In this document: one piece after another, positions 9,728-20,700 of the stretch
How positions within the stretch are numbered: position 1 is the stretch's first letter
Layout of the letters: every line of letters begins with the position of its first letter
Assembly (NCBI GenBank): GCA_028564705.1
Contig: JAPXFQ010002423.1
Location: forward strand, 1,612,001-1,676,000
DNA from: Apricaphanius iberus
Lineage: Eukaryota; Chordata; Actinopteri; Cyprinodontiformes; Aphaniidae
Direction: 5' to 3'
DNA length: 64,000 nucleotides
Translations under genes and position numbers: made by a program
Notes under the pieces: model-generated
The model's database searches: none
What the model saw: the letters and a program-made list of their open reading frames with translations, nothing else
What the model was told of the DNA's origin: nothing

Positions 9728-12700
9728 CAACCCAGAGTCCAGCTCAGGGAACCCAGAGTCCAGGTCAAGGAACAGGGACTGCCACCCACCCACTACCCTA
9801 TAGAGATAGTTTCCCGTCCACTACCCAAAACTAATGAATTAAAAGTTAATGCTACTAGAGCAAAGTATAAAAATCTCATAAAGATAAATAAAACTCGGAC
9901 TGAACATAAAAACAAATCAATTAAATGTGGTTTACTAAACATAAGATCTCTCCCCTCAAAAACACTCTTGGTAAATGACTTAATTTGTGAAAATAATATT
10001 GATTTGTTTTGTCTTGCAGAGACATGGTTGCAGGAAGAGGACCATGTCACAATAAATGAGTCAACTCCCCCTAGCTACTTAAACTTTAGTGTCCCTCGAA
10101 GTACTGGTCGAGGAGGTGGAGTAGCAACTATCTTTCATTCCGATTTACTAATTAATCTCCAAAAAAATAATAGTTACAGTTCCTTTGAGCATCTAGTTTT
10201 TAGCTTTCCTCATACACATAACAAAGCAGTAAAGCCACTTTTGTTTGTGGTCTTATATCGTCCACCAGGACCTTATTCTCAATTTTTAGATCAGATTTCA
10301 GATTTTCTATCTGACTTAGTTTTAAACACTGATAAAGTCATTATAGTCGGAGACTTCAATATTCATGTTGATAATGAAAGTGATAGTCTAAATACAGCTT
10401 TTAACACTATCCTAGACTCAATAGGCTTTACTCAAAATGTGCAGGGACCAACACATTCTTGTCACCACACTTTAGATCTTGTGCTGACTTATGGCATTGA
10501 CTGTGAAGAAATAACAGTCTTTCCACATAACCCTATCCTGTCTGATCATTTCCTTATCACTTTTAAACTTACTCTAATGGATCATATCAAACCTGAAAGA
10601 AAACTTCATTATACCAGAACGTTATCAGACAACGCTGTAGCAAATTTTAAAGAAGCTCTTCCAACTTTAATTTCCTCAGTTTATAAATGCAGAACAGAAA
10701 ACAGTGATTTAACTCGTGACCCCTCACAACTTGACATTTTAGTTCATAGCGTTAATTCCTCCCTGCGTCGGGCAATAGACAAAGTTGCCCCCTTGAAAAG
10801 GAAGGTGGCTAGCCATAGAAGATTAACTCCCTGGTTTAATTTAGAGCTACGTACCCTAAAGCAGAATGTTAGAAAACTAGAGAGAAAATGGCGCTCCACG
10901 CATTTACATGATTCCTTTTTAATATGGAAAAATAGTTTATTGCTATATAAAAAGAGCCTTCACACAGCTAGAACAGCATATTATTCATCTTTAATCGAGG
11001 AGAATAAAAATAATCCTAGGTTTCTTTTTAATACAGTTGCCAAACTCACACAGGATCATAGCTCTATCGAGCCAACCATTCCCCAAGCTCTAAGCAGTGA
11101 CGACTTCATGCAATTCTTTATAAATAAAATAGACTCCATAAAGAATAAGATAATTGGGAACCTTCCCAATATGCTTGCTTCCTCCTTAGTTAATGAGGCA
11201 GCCTCAAAAATGGTGGAACCTAATATATGCTTAAACTGCTTTAATGCAGCCGAACTTTGTGATGTACTAAAATTATTAGCTTCATCTAAACCTTCAACTT
11301 GCGTTTTAGACCCAATCCCAACTAAACTCTTAAAAGAAGTTTTCCCTCTGATCGCTGCTCCAATTTTAAATATAATGAATCTATCCTTAGTCAATGGATA
11401 TGTACCACAGGAGTTTAAGATTGCTGTAATTAAACCTCTACTTAAGAAACCCTCTCTTGATCAAAACGACTTAATTAACTATAGACCGATATCTAATCTT
11501 CCCTTCTTATCTAAAATTCTTGAGAAAATAGTTGCACACCAGATATGTGAGCATTTAAACAATAATGAGCTGTTTGAGAAGTTTCAGTCAGGCTTTAGAG
11601 CTCATCACAGCACTGAAACAGCTCTGGTGAAGGTTACTAATGATATTCTCATAGCCTCAGACAATGGACTGGTGACCATTCTGGTCCTGTTAGATCTCAG
11701 TGCTGCCTTTGACACTGTTGACCACAATATTCTCATAGAAAGGCTTCAAAGTGTCGGTATAATAGGAACAGCACTAGGTTGGTTTAAATCTTATTTGTCT
11801 AACAGATTTCAGTTTGTTCAGGTAAACAATAGATCTTCCTCAACCTCAATAGTTACTTGCGGAGTACCACAGGGTTCAGTGCTTGGGCCGATTCTCTTTA
11901 CTATATATATGCTTCCTATTGGTAAAATAATTAGGCAGCATGGGATAAAATTCCATAGTTACGCAGATGATACACAGCTATATCTATCCATAAATCCTGA
12001 TGAATCCAATCAGTTAGGTAGACTACAGGCATGTCTGGAAGACATAAAAACTTGGATGACTCTAAACTTCTTGCTTCTAAATTCTGATAAAACAGAAGTT
12101 GTCGTCTTTGGACCAGAAGCTCTGAAAAAGAAACTACTTAGTCAGCCCCTTCACCTGGACGGCATTAAATTAGCCTCCAGTAATAAAGCAAAAAACCTCG
12201 GTGTCATTTTTGACCAAGATATGTCATTTAGAACTTACATTAAAGAAGTCTGTAGGATTTCCTTTTTTCACCTTAGGAATATTGCAAAAATTAGAACCAT
12301 CCTGTCCAGGAATGATGCTGAAAAACTAGTCCATGCCTTTGTTACTTCAAGGCTGGATTACTGTAACTGTCTATTATCAGGTAGTCCACAGAATACAATT
12401 AAAAGTCTTCAGTTAGTTCAAAATGCTGCTGCTAGGATTCTGATGAATATTAAAAGAAGAGATCACATTTCCCCTGTTTTAGCTTCTCTTCACTGGCTCC
12501 CAGTAAAATCTAGAATAGAATTCAAGATCCTCCTTCTGACATATAAAGCCCTTAATAATCTAGCTCCATCATACATAAGAGACCTGATTGTTCCATATGT
12601 TCCTAACAGAGACCTTCGCTCTCAGACTGCAGGTTTACTGGTAGTTCCTAGGATTTCTAAAAGTAGAATGGGTGGCAGATCTTTCAGCTATCAGGCTCCC

Positions 12701-12802
12701 CTCCTATGGAACCGGCTCCCAGGGTTGGTTCGTGAAGCAGACAATTTGTCTATCTTTAAAACTAGGCTAAAAACTTTCCTCTTTGACAAAGCTTACAGTT
12801 AG
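9728..12802 (+). CDS. LINE ORF2 protein, apurinic endonuclease plus reverse transcriptase
   Basis: The pol protein of an L2-clade LINE. It nicks target DNA and reverse-transcribes the element RNA at the nick. The frame is open from directly after the ORF1 stop to TAA at 12800-12802. There is no in-frame ATG before the endonuclease domain, so the true start is uncertain. The first endonuclease motif, [11 protein letters not shown], lies at about 9929-9961. The endonuclease continues with [20 protein letters not shown] and LSDHFLI. The reverse transcriptase has [50 protein letters not shown] and the catalytic YADDTQLY. The C-terminal region holds [17 protein letters not shown] and LHWLPV, typical of L2. 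No stop or frameshift is seen in about 1,000 codons. Translation could depend on readthrough or reinitiation at the TGA. Confidence 0.9.
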   Translation, partial: QPRVQLREPRVQVKEQGLPPTHYPIEIVSRPLPKTNELKVNATRAKYKNLIKINKTRTEHKNKSIKCGLLNIRSLPSKTLLVNDLICENNIDLFCLAETWLQEEDHVTINESTPPSYLNFSVPRSTGRGGGVATIFHSDLLINLQKNNSYSSFEHLVFSFPHTHNKAVKPLLFVVLYRPPGPYSQFLDQISDFLSDLVLNTDKVIIVGDFNIHVDNESDSLNTAFNTILDSIGFTQNVQGPTHSCHHTLDLVLTYGIDCEEITVFPHNPILSDHFLITFKLTLMDHIKPERKLHYTRTLSDNAVANFKEALPTLISSVYKCRTENSDLTRDPSQLDILVHSVNSSLRRAIDKVAPLKRKVASHRRLTPWFNLELRTLKQNVRKLERKWRSTHLHDSFLIWKNSLLLYKKSLHTARTAYYSSLIEENKNNPRFLFNTVAKLTQDHSSIEPTIPQALSSDDFMQFFINKIDSIKNKIIGNLPNMLASSLVNEAASKMVEPNICLNCFNAAELCDVLKLLASSKPSTCVLDPIPTKLLKEVFPLIAAPILNIMNLSLVNGYVPQEFKIAVIKPLLKKPSLDQNDLINYRPISNLPFLSKILEKIVAHQICEHLNNNELFEKFQSGFRAHHSTETALVKVTNDILIASDNGLVTILVLLDLSAAFDTVDHNILIERLQSVGIIGTALGWFKSYLSNRFQFVQVNNRSSSTSIVTCGVPQGSVLGPILFTIYMLPIGKIIRQHGIKFHSYADDTQLYLSINPDESNQLGRLQACLEDIKTWMTLNFLLLNSDKTEVVVFGPEALKKKLLSQPLHLDGIKLASSNKAKNLGVIFDQDMSFRTYIKEVCRISFFHLRNIAKIRTILSRNDAEKLVHAFVTSRLDYCNCLLSGSPQNTIKSLQLVQNAAARILMNIKRRDHISPVLASLHWLPVKSRIEFKILLLTYKALNNLAPSYIRDLIVPYVPNRDLRSQTAGLLVVPRISKSRMGGRSFSYQAPLLWNRLPGLVREADNLSIFKTRLKTFLFDKAYS

Positions 12803-12952
12803 AGATATGTTTATAGGTAGTTAGAGTCAGGTCAGACAGGTAGATAGGAAGAGACAGGTTAATGTTAGTAGTCAGGCAGAGTGTCAAAAGTTAGGAAGAG
12901 ATAGGAAGAGGTAGAGTAGCTAGGTAGAGATAGATTAATGTAAGCCAGGTAA

Positions 12953-13323
12953 AGATCCGGAGCCGGTCGCGGCTTACCGCCGCGGAAGAAATGTGCCCCA
13001 CAGGGGCCAGCCAGCGCCGGAGAGAGGTCCCTCAAGGGGATCCTCCCGCACAGTGCGGCCGCCCATTACCTGCCGGGTTGAATCCCCTGGGCAGACTGTG
13101 CGGACCCCACCCGTTTATCTCTTAAACGTTTCTCGCCCTCTTCAACTCTGTCCTCTCAGTTCTGTCTATTTTTCCTTAAGATAGTTGTCGACTATCGGTC
13201 TCGTGCCGGTATTTAGCCTTAGATGGAGTTTACCACCCACTTTGGGCTGCATTCTCAAACAACCCGACTCCGAGAAGACCCCGGCATGACGGGGGCCGTT
13301 ACCGGCCCTACACCGTCCACGGG
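12953..13323 (-). pseudogene. Antisense 28S rRNA fragment (D1-D2 region) in LINE 3' UTR
   Basis: On the minus strand this reads as the 5' part of large-subunit rRNA. Recognisable landmarks on the plus strand are GGAGCCGGTCGCGGCTTACC, CCGCCGCGGAAGAAATG, GCCGGGTTGAATCC, GCGGACCCCACCCGTTTA, GACTATCGGTCTCGTGCCGG, CTTAGATGGAGTTTACCACC, CAACCCGACTCCG and ACACCGTCCACGGG, in the same order as in antisense 28S. It differs from the very conserved vertebrate sequence at many sites, with an excess of C/T and G/A changes, so it is not a functional rRNA gene. LINE UTR sequence continues on both sides. Confidence 0.88.
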
Positions 13324-13930
13324 TCAGGAGGACTAAGACAGAGTGTTGGTAGCCAGGTCTCCTAGTAGCTAGGAGACAGGTTAATGTTAGTAGCTATGCT
13401 GCTTTAGGCTAGGCTGTTGGAGGACATTATTAGGGTCTGTTCCTACTTTCTCTCCTACTTCTCCCCAACTGCATGATGTGCTGTCAATTCAAGCACTAAC
13501 CTGTTTTCTATTATAGTAGGTGCTCCGGATTAGCCCTGCTTGACGACCCTGACTAAGATGGCATTGCAGTGACGGAAAATTCTCCACGTCCTGCAACAAA
13601 CTTGTGCATCGGTTCTGTTGCTCTTTCTGTGTCTCTGTTGTGTATTCTCCAAGCCACAGACGGTCGCGGCAGATAACCGCTTGTGCTGAGCCTGGTTCTG
13701 CCGGAGGTTTCTTCCTGTTAAAAGGGAGTTTTTCCTTCCCACTGTCGCTGCATGCTTGCTCAGTATGAGGGATTGCTGAGAATTCCACGACGCAATCTTC
13801 TGTGGTTCTGTAATTTCTACACTAAACATTGTATTGTAATAACTCTTTTTGTAAAGTGCCTTGAGATGACATCTGTTGTGAAATGGCGCTATATAAATAA
13901 ACTGAATTGAATTGAAAATTGAATTGAATC
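13324..13930 (+). other. LINE 3' UTR and (GAATT)n-like tail
   Basis: Contains the L2-type segment TTCTTCCTGTTAAAAGGGAG and CATGCTTGCTCAGTATGAGG (about 13700-13770). The same segment recurs as a relic at 51640-51700. The region ends in GAATTGAATTGAA-type repeats at about 13904-13928. These short tandem ends are where L2 reverse transcription starts. Confidence 0.85.
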
Positions 13931-13936
13931 CATTGT

Positions 13937-15100
13937 ACAAGTAGTTAACTAGTGAGGTCATAAATTATACTAGTAAACTAGTTCAAGCCTAAATTCACAC
14001 TAGTCAGCTAGTGGCATAGAATTCTAATTAGGAGGCAGATAATTCCTTAAATTGAGGCTTTCTATTGGCTCCCTATGTCCAAGTAAAATATGACAACCAA
14101 TCACAGTGCAGAATTTCACAAATCCCACCCAAAATATTTGCATATGGCACGCAAGTTAACATATTGGCCAAAGGAACTTTAGCTAGTAAACTAGTGGCTT
14201 CAGTGTGACACTAAAATGTAAACTAGTGAAGGCCCAACTGTTACCTAGTTAACTAGTGAAGACACAAATGAAAACTAGTTAACTAGTGAGGTGCAAAAAG
14301 GGACACTAGTTTACTAGTGTGCCCAAAAATGCCCACTAGTGAACTAGTGATGGCAATTTCCATTTGACTAGTTAACTAGTAAGGTGCAAAAAGTGTCACT
14401 AGTTTACTAGTGGGCCCCAAAACGCCCACTAGTTAACTAGTGAAGCCAATTTCAGCCCCACTAGTTAACTAGTGAGATGCCAAAATGGTTACTTGTTAAC
14501 ATGTAAAGGCAAAAATACCCCCTAGTTTACTAGTGAGGGTGTTGCGGGCCTTAATAGTTAACTAGTGGCATGCATATTTCGTTCACTAGTAAACTAGTTA
14601 CACCTAAAAACATAAACAAGTGGAGCATTTTGTCCACTAGTTAACTAGTGGAACAATTGAAGTCTCACTAGTTTGCGTGTGTGGTAGTGAAGCAGCTCAC
14701 TAGTTAACTAGTGCCCACAAGACAAACACTAGTGGCTGTTTTTGGAGCTATCTAGTTAACTTGTAATGCAAAAATGTGCTCTTACTAGTTAACTAGTGTC
14801 AAATTGGCCCTCACTAGTTAACTAGTTTACATGTTTGGCCTTACTAGTTCACTTGTAATGGAACAGGAAAACAGACTCACTAGTTAACTACTGAACATAT
14901 CTGCATTATAGTGTCTTTCAGTAGCTTATAGAGGACAAATTGAGCCTTACATGTTAGCTAGTGAAGACAAAACACTGTCCATAATGAACTAGCTGGAGAA
15001 AAATGTCCCTCACACTAGTAAACTAGTGGAATTTGAATAAATACACAAACAGCTGGCATTTTGTGCCACTAATTAACTAGTGGGACTGCAACACTGTCTA
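13937..15100 (+). repeat. Palindrome array, left arm part 2
   Basis: Continues the array after the LINE, with about thirteen recognisable CTAGTTAACTAG-type units and several TTTACT/AAACTA variants. From about 14328 to 14715 it matches the right arm 17320-17720 (inverted) unit by unit, including the spacers, for example GGTGCAAAAAGTGTCACTAG. An extra stretch at about 14115-14327 has no counterpart in the right arm. Confidence 0.9.
14049..14118 (+). repeat. Non-palindromic conserved block within the arm
   Basis: The segment from TTAAATTGAGGCTTTCTATT to GTGCAGAATTTCAC is repeated almost perfectly, inverted, at about 17715-17790. It carries an inverted pair of CCAAT-box-like motifs (CTATTGGCTCC and ACCAATCACAG). 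Its conservation in both arms sets it apart from the palindrome units. Confidence 0.8.
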
Positions 15101-15107
15101 GTGAGCA

Positions 15108-15165
15108 ATGTCGCACTTGCATGCAAATGAAGAAGGCGGAACAAGGATGTTGATTGGTCCATTTA
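15108..15165 (+). promoter_or_regulatory. Octamer and CCAAT motifs at the arm/core junction
   Basis: Contains TGCATGCAAATGAAG with the octamer ATGCAAAT (about 15120-15130), then GGCGGAAC and GATTGGTCC (inverted CCAAT, about 15151-15160). Such motifs can form a pol II promoter. No TATA box or cap site can be fixed, so this is suggestive only. Confidence 0.3.
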
Positions 15166-15784
15166 GGACCATCTATCGCGCTTATCTGGCAGAAAACGAA
15201 GTCAGAGCTTAAAATCAATAGACTTAATGCTGCCCTGCGACCAAAGTGAGAAAAAAAAAATCTCACCCTCTTCTGACACAGAGACTCCTATGAGTTTTAT
15301 GAATGAATAATAAGGGATTATTTCTAAATGTTAAGTTCTGCTGAGAAGGGGCGTATCCAGGAATTCAATAAAGAGGGCCTAAAAGGGCCCAGGGTGGGTC
15401 TGTTACTTTAAAATCAAGTTTTATTTATTTCATAATATAAAGGTAGTTATGGTATAAAATTGTATTACAAATCAATTTACTACAGACACATTCCTGGTGT
15501 GGATATAACAAATAAAATTAAAAAAGCACAACAAATTAACACAGATCATAAAAAAATTAAGTTAAAAAAATCAAAGTTTTGTTGCAATAAAAATGTGTTT
15601 ATTACATTTTACTTCATGATTGCAACCGCATCAAGTTGCATGTATAGTGCATGTATCCAAAACCATTGTTCTGAAGATTAATGCTGATGTTATGTAAATA
15701 TTTTTTTTTTCTAATCCGGAATAAATATAGCAATTTCTGATAAACCCATATTAATTGCATGCTTAAAAACATATACCAGTTAAC

Positions 15785-15945
15785 GGTACGCCCATTTCGA
15801 TATAACCAGACCCACTTCCGGGTTAAACTCCGCCCACTCATGGATAAGGACATGCCCTGAGAACAGATACAGATACAGATAATTCCTATGGGTTAACAGA
15901 TACAGATGCAGATAATGCTGTACTCGCTCATCCCTAATATTTATA
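15785..15945. mobile_element. hAT-type MITE remnant
   Basis: ACAGATACAGATACAGATAA and CAGATAATGCTGTACTCGCTCATCCCTAA resemble the terminal part of a common fish hAT MITE that ends in ...CTCGCTCATCCCTA. Only one end is clear. Confidence 0.45.
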
Positions 15946-16484
15946 GATAATAGTTTTGTAGCCACCTATGCAGCCTGGCTGAGTCCATGCACAACATATA
16001 CAATACTTGAAGACAAAGCAGTTGCAAAATGTGTTGCATAGCTGAAAAATGACATAGAAATGGGCCATAAATCATAAAGTGTATTCCCACCTTACCCCCT
16101 GGAATACAGGCACAGTCCTGCACTATCTGCATAGATGCATGGAGCAGAGGGGGCAGCATAAGCACCTTGCATTAAAGATATATGGGTTAACCAGTTACTT
16201 GTTGATACAGTGCCCACTTTGAATGCAAGTCTTTATTTGATCTAACATGAATCTCGGCAAAGAATGCTACAACATTGACACATAAAGAAACTGTTTAAGA
16301 TAGTGGAATATCAGATTGAAAATAACAATTGGAGCATAAGTGGATGTTAGACCTGCACTGTTAAAAATTTACACATCTGGTTTTTATGTGGTGTGGACAA
16401 AACTAGAAAATTTATAAATGATGCCGGGGAAATGTCCCCAGTTTAAACAACACTTATGTTTATAGCCTACTTTCCTAATGGAAC

Positions 16485-16580
16485 CCCAAAAATGGATGTA
16501 AGATGAAGTGCCATCTGATGTCACCAGGCTTCAAACCACAGTATTCCAAGTACTGATCCTGCACCTTAACCACTCCATCA
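16485..16580 (-). mobile_element. tRNA-derived SINE head (minus strand)
   Basis: On the minus strand an A-box-like TGGAGTGGTTAAGG (16564-16577) is followed by a B-box-like GGTTTGAAGCC (16527-16537). The order and spacing fit a Ser/Leu-type tRNA-derived SINE. The rest of the family body was not recognised. Confidence 0.45.
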
Positions 16581-17056
16581 AAGCAGCATCATATTTTTAA
16601 AAACAACCAAGTAACACTATCAAGCGGACAGAAGCGAACGTTCTCAACCCACACATTTCTCAAGAAATCGTGCAAATGCTCTCCGGTCCGAGCAAATTCT
16701 TCTGTTTGGTTGGCACTTCGGTTTTTTCGCGAACATCAGTATTTTGTATTAATCGGTGATGCGGAGCATGTGTCTATGGCAACCACCTGTCTGGCTGTAA
16801 AAAATGTGACCCTTGCACTGAAACCACTACTGTACATGTTTTTAGTGTTCCCAGGTCACAAAAAATCAGACTCAAGGAAGCATTCCAAATTAGCAGGAAT
16901 CAGTGTAATAATTGTAATAATTGTAATTGTAATGTAAAATTTTAATAAAATATAACAATGATATATTTAAAGCAAAACTTAATTTATGTCATGAAGCTTG
17001 GAGAAGGATATTAGGTGAATAGGAAATCTGCCTACAGTATTGATTTAATGGTAGGC

Positions 17057-17086
17057 ATATATATATGCATATATATATGCCTACCA

Positions 17087-17127
<41 letters not shown>
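17057..17127. repeat. (AT)n microsatellite with a hairpin
   Basis: The inverted ATGGTAGGCATATATATATGC / GCATATATATATGCCTACCAT pair (17049-17090) is followed by about 20 AT dinucleotides. It is able to fold back on itself. Confidence 0.85.
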
Positions 17128-17128
<1 letters not shown>

Positions 17129-17317
17129 TATACTGCAGGCTCTGCTTTCTGTATCACTATTGCATAGCAGTGTATCACTTTAGCCATTAGAGGCACCCAT
17201 CAGGATCCAATCGTGAGGCTATGAACAGTACATTTACATTTTAGAATGGGTGGGATTCATGATACCCAATAGGAGTCTTCTAACCACCCTCTCATTAGAA
17301 TTTGCATAATAACTGTT

Positions 17318-17960
17318 TCAGGCACTAGTTAACTAGTGAGCTGCTTCACTGCAAGACACACGCAAACTAGTGAGACTTCAATTTTTCCACTAGTTAACTA
17401 GTGGACAAAAATGCTCCACTTCTTTGTGTTTTTAGGTGTAACTAGTTTACTAGTGAACGAAGTATGCATAACACTAGTTAACTAGTAAGGCCCGCAACAC
17501 CCTCACTAGTAAACTAGGGCGTATTTTTGCCTTTACATGTTAACAAGTGACAATTTTGGCATCTCACTAGTTAACTAGTGGGACTGAAATTGCCTTCACT
17601 AGTTAACTAGTGGGCGTTTTGGGGCCAACTAGTAAACTAGTGACACTTTTTGCACCTCACTAGTTAACTAGTCAAATGGAAATTGCCATCACTACTTCAC
17701 TAGTGGGCATTTTGTGAAATTCTGCACTGTGATTGGTTGTCATATTTTACTTGGACATAGGGAGCCAATAGAAAGCCTCAATTTAAGGACTAGTTAAATT
17801 AATTAATCAATGTGCACTAGTTAACTAGTGAACTTGCTGAGTAACACTAGTTAACTAGAGAGAAATTGGGTCTGACTATTTAACAAGTGGACATTTTGGC
17901 TGTCACTAGTTAACTAGTTCACACAAACATGGCTCACTAGTTAACTAGTGGGCAGAAAAG
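17318..17960 (-). repeat. Palindrome array, right arm
   Basis: About ten CTAGTTAACTAG-type units plus variants. Read on the minus strand from 17960 inward it follows the same order of spacers as the left arm (GAGGTGCAAAAAGTG, GAGATGCCAAAATTG, GAGGGTGTTGCGGGCC, GTTACACCTAAAAACA). The copy of the conserved non-palindromic block is at about 17715-17790. Confidence 0.9.
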
Positions 17961-18027
17961 ACTTGCATGTTCATGACAATTATGTTGATATCAAGATATC
18001 AGAATAAATGCTCAATCGGCTTGCCAT
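17960..18027 (-). repeat. Right terminal inverted repeat
   Basis: Ends ...ATCGGCTTGCCAT, the inverse of the left terminus ATGGCAAGCC. It carries the same TGATATC dyad and CATGACAATTATG block. The flanks outside (GGTTTAT on the left, TGCTTGTTT on the right) show no convincing duplication. Confidence 0.9.
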
Positions 18028-20700
18028 TGCTTGTTTAACCTGTCAGTTGAAATTGAGGGAGGGTTTTAGCAAAGAACACAATTTTAGATATGTTTTGATA
18101 GACTGGGAAAAACAAGTAGGAAGTTGAATAAATTGTAAAATTGTCTGAAAATATGAAATATTGAGTACATAAATTAAAGACAGTACTCTCTTTTCTGTAT
18201 TGGTATGCTTGTTCAGATCAAACCTCCCAGCACAAAACCCCTCTGGATAGCCTAATGATCTAGCTAATCAGGTTTGGAAATGTGTTTAAATAAGCCCTTT
18301 GATTTATTGAAATATTCATTGCACATTCCTTACTTCTGTTGAAATAATGAGCTAAGGAGAGAGGGGCATAGACAGGGAGGGAAGGCTCAGGATAGTGCTA
18401 GAAAACAGATTGAGAAAAAAGGGGGGAAATGAATCAAGAGACGACAAAATGTAATTTGTCATCCTATTCGGACAACCAGTGCCTGAAATGAGTTACCAGG
18501 GAATGTAGAAAGTGCTCTTTAATTGGACAAGACCACTCTTGACATTTTTCTAGCCAAACTTCAGTGACACTGATGTGGGAGAATGTGTTAGAAATACAAA
18601 TGATTATCCCTTCCATTGCTGCTGATCATAAAATTTACAAAGACACCTTTGGTAGTTCTTCATATCCAAGTAGTCTGATATTTTAGCTTGCCATTCTTGT
18701 AAAATGTCTTACAAGGTACGCATATATATGCTTGATCCCTCTGGTTGCGCGTAATGTGACTGTAATAAAAAATGTGGGACTTTATTTGATATAGTGGCGG
18801 GGTGTCAAGGCATTCCAAGCTGGCCTAAAACGATATTCAACGATTTGCAGACATTACTTCTTTAGAGTTTTTAAAATTCTAAAATTTACAATTGCTGAAG
18901 CAAGATGAGAAGATATGGATTTTATTGTAGATGCACGTGCCACACCATTTTCAAGACTTTCCAAAAGAAACATGACAGACACCGTTTTCAGCCTCCATGT
19001 CCATGGGCTAAAGTGCATAGATGAACAACAACAGAGCCATTGAGGTCTTCTTAAGGAAAGAAATAAAAATGTATTTTATTTTCAAATAAACGAGTAATGT
19101 GGACAAGATATGTCAGTGAGTGCAAACATTTTGCTTGTATTTTGAATATGATTTTGTTGTTTAAATTTACTCATGGTTAATATTAGTCAATTGTGACAAA
19201 ATGAGAAAAATGCTACAATTTAAAATAAATCTGATCCACTGCAATTTATAAAGTAAATTATGTGGTGCACTGACTGACTGAATGAATGAATGAAAGACTT
19301 TATACCAGTGGTAAAAGATATTGCCTTCCAGAATAACCTGTCCAAGAGAAAACCTATAGACCCGACATACATCACAGGATCAGACGGCCATGGGTTCGCC
19401 ATATACAGGCTATACCATGTTCAGATGAAAAGGATGATACTGGTCAGGGTTGATGAGTGAAAAAAAACAAAACCATGTTCTTCCAGTACCCAGCAGGAGG
19501 GTGCAGTGCGGAGGTACATAAAAAAAACAGGTCAATGCAGTGAAGAACATATAGCCTATAACCAGACATATTATGAAAACACGGGGGGATCCCAGCACAC
19601 CAGGTTTGCATCTTATTAGTGTGCACACCATCCCAATGTCAAAGGAGTCGGGAGGAGGTTAAGTGTGCGGCGAACATGTTAAAATCAGGGAGCTTGTGCA
19701 GGTCTGTAGTTGTGGTGTGTGCGTTGACTGGTCAAGAAGGAAGTGAACCCATAAAGTTCAAACACGTCTCTATCGCCTATGATGAAATATGCGACCTTGG
19801 GGAGAGATGAGTCCAAGAAGCACACAGGTTTTTGAAGGATTTGCAAGGGGAGGGGAGATATTTTGCTTAAACATGCAGGGAGTTTTGAGATGGTGGCCTT
19901 GGGAGGCCAAACATCAGGAGTCAGATTAAGATAACAGCTTGATAACAGCAATTGTTTCAGTCCAGGCTAAAGCTTGTTGCCACAGCCTTAAAATCTTTAA
20001 ATTGTCTTCAGTGTGAATCCAAATATCCAAATCATTGGTCAGTTTCAACTCTAAGAGCTTTTCCGAGTTGTATTTTCCTTCCATTCGAACTAGTCCGAAT
20101 GAGCGAATCCCTAAGCTGCAGGCAGCTTGCTACACAGAGCATCTGCAGCTTGCAATTTTGTTCGCATAACGTCTGAGTCTAAGCGTTTACAGCAAGGCAC
20201 ATTCCTTTGTTGAGCGCGGCCAGCCTGTCAACTGCCGGTGACAACTTTCAAACCTTTTGTCAACATCATAAATCCGACACCAGTCCGCAGAAATCCGGTA
20301 ATCATGAATCCAATTATGTAAATGTCTTTGACGTTCTCGATGGACAGTTCTGAAATACACAGGATGTTCCATCTTCCCAAGGAGTACACAACATATCTGG
20401 CAGCATGTGCCCCATTAGGATGAGATGGCTCTCCCTTAACCAATCTATGGATGGAAAAAATTTGAAGAGCAACCAGTTGATCAGATCCATAGTTTAGTTT
20501 TTTTGGAGGCGAATGCAGAGAGAGGCTCCAGATAATTGACAAGACAAATAAAGAGAGCAGAGGGCAGTACTTTAAAATAACCTTTTATTTGTTATATTTG
20601 ATATCTTTTATTGTAGTTTTCTACTCCTTTAAGTTGAGGCTGTCAGTAATGGCTGTCAGTAATGGCTCACCATGGAAGAGAAATCTGAGAAATTAAATCA
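18028..20700. other. Non-coding DNA, no gene recognised
   Basis: Short frames only. The 104-codon minus frame at 20228-20542 and its overlapping neighbour have no family I recognise and no splice context. A GAATGAATGAATGA microsatellite-like stretch lies near 19278-19292. Confidence 0.5.

Larger units (their letters stand above)
8548..13930 (+). mobile_element. Near-intact L2/CR1-type LINE
   Basis: A plus-strand non-LTR retrotransposon with a 5' UTR, ORF1 (8831-9727), ORF2 (to 12802), a 3' UTR containing an antisense 28S rRNA piece, and a (GAATT)n-type tail at about 13904-13928. The tail is the usual L2-clade end. It sits inside the left palindrome arm, whose repeats stop near 8545 and resume at about 13937, so both boundaries are known to within about 15 bp. 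The 5' UTR has a near-direct repeat of GACGTATCGCGT (8571 and 8589 region). The two uninterrupted coding frames suggest a recent insertion and possible activity. Confidence 0.9.
15101..17317. other. Core of the palindrome element, no transposase
   Basis: The core is AT-rich and holds only short frames without family resemblance. Recognisable pieces are an octamer/CCAAT promoter-like stretch (15108-15165), a hAT MITE end (15785-15945), a tRNA-like SINE head (about 16485-16580, minus) and an AT microsatellite (17057-17127). Nothing here could supply a transposase, so the element would need help in trans. Confidence 0.65.
8082..18027. mobile_element. Palindrome-armed non-autonomous element (uncharacterised)
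   Basis: The two ends are long inverted copies of each other: about 68 bp at 8082-8149 against 17960-18027, with about 90% identity by eye. Inside the ends lie arms filled with the perfect palindrome CACTAGTTAACTAGTG and one- or two-base variants, separated by about 15-25 bp of mostly unique sequence. The left arm (8160-8545, resuming 13937-15100) and the right arm (17318-17960, inverted) are collinear, so this is a long imperfect inverted repeat and not a random satellite. Removing the LINE at 8548-13930 leaves about 4.6 kb. The core (15100-17317) has no transposase. I see no clear target-site duplication. The superfamily is unknown to me. Confidence 0.75.

Noticed and set aside
12953..13323. 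Functional 28S rRNA gene
   Set aside because: Only ~370 bp in antisense inside a LINE UTR, with many changes at conserved sites and no flanking 5.8S, ITS or rest of 28S.
20228..20542. 104-codon minus frame as a host exon
   Set aside because: No splice context, no recognisable family and an overlapping alternative frame. Left as unassigned.
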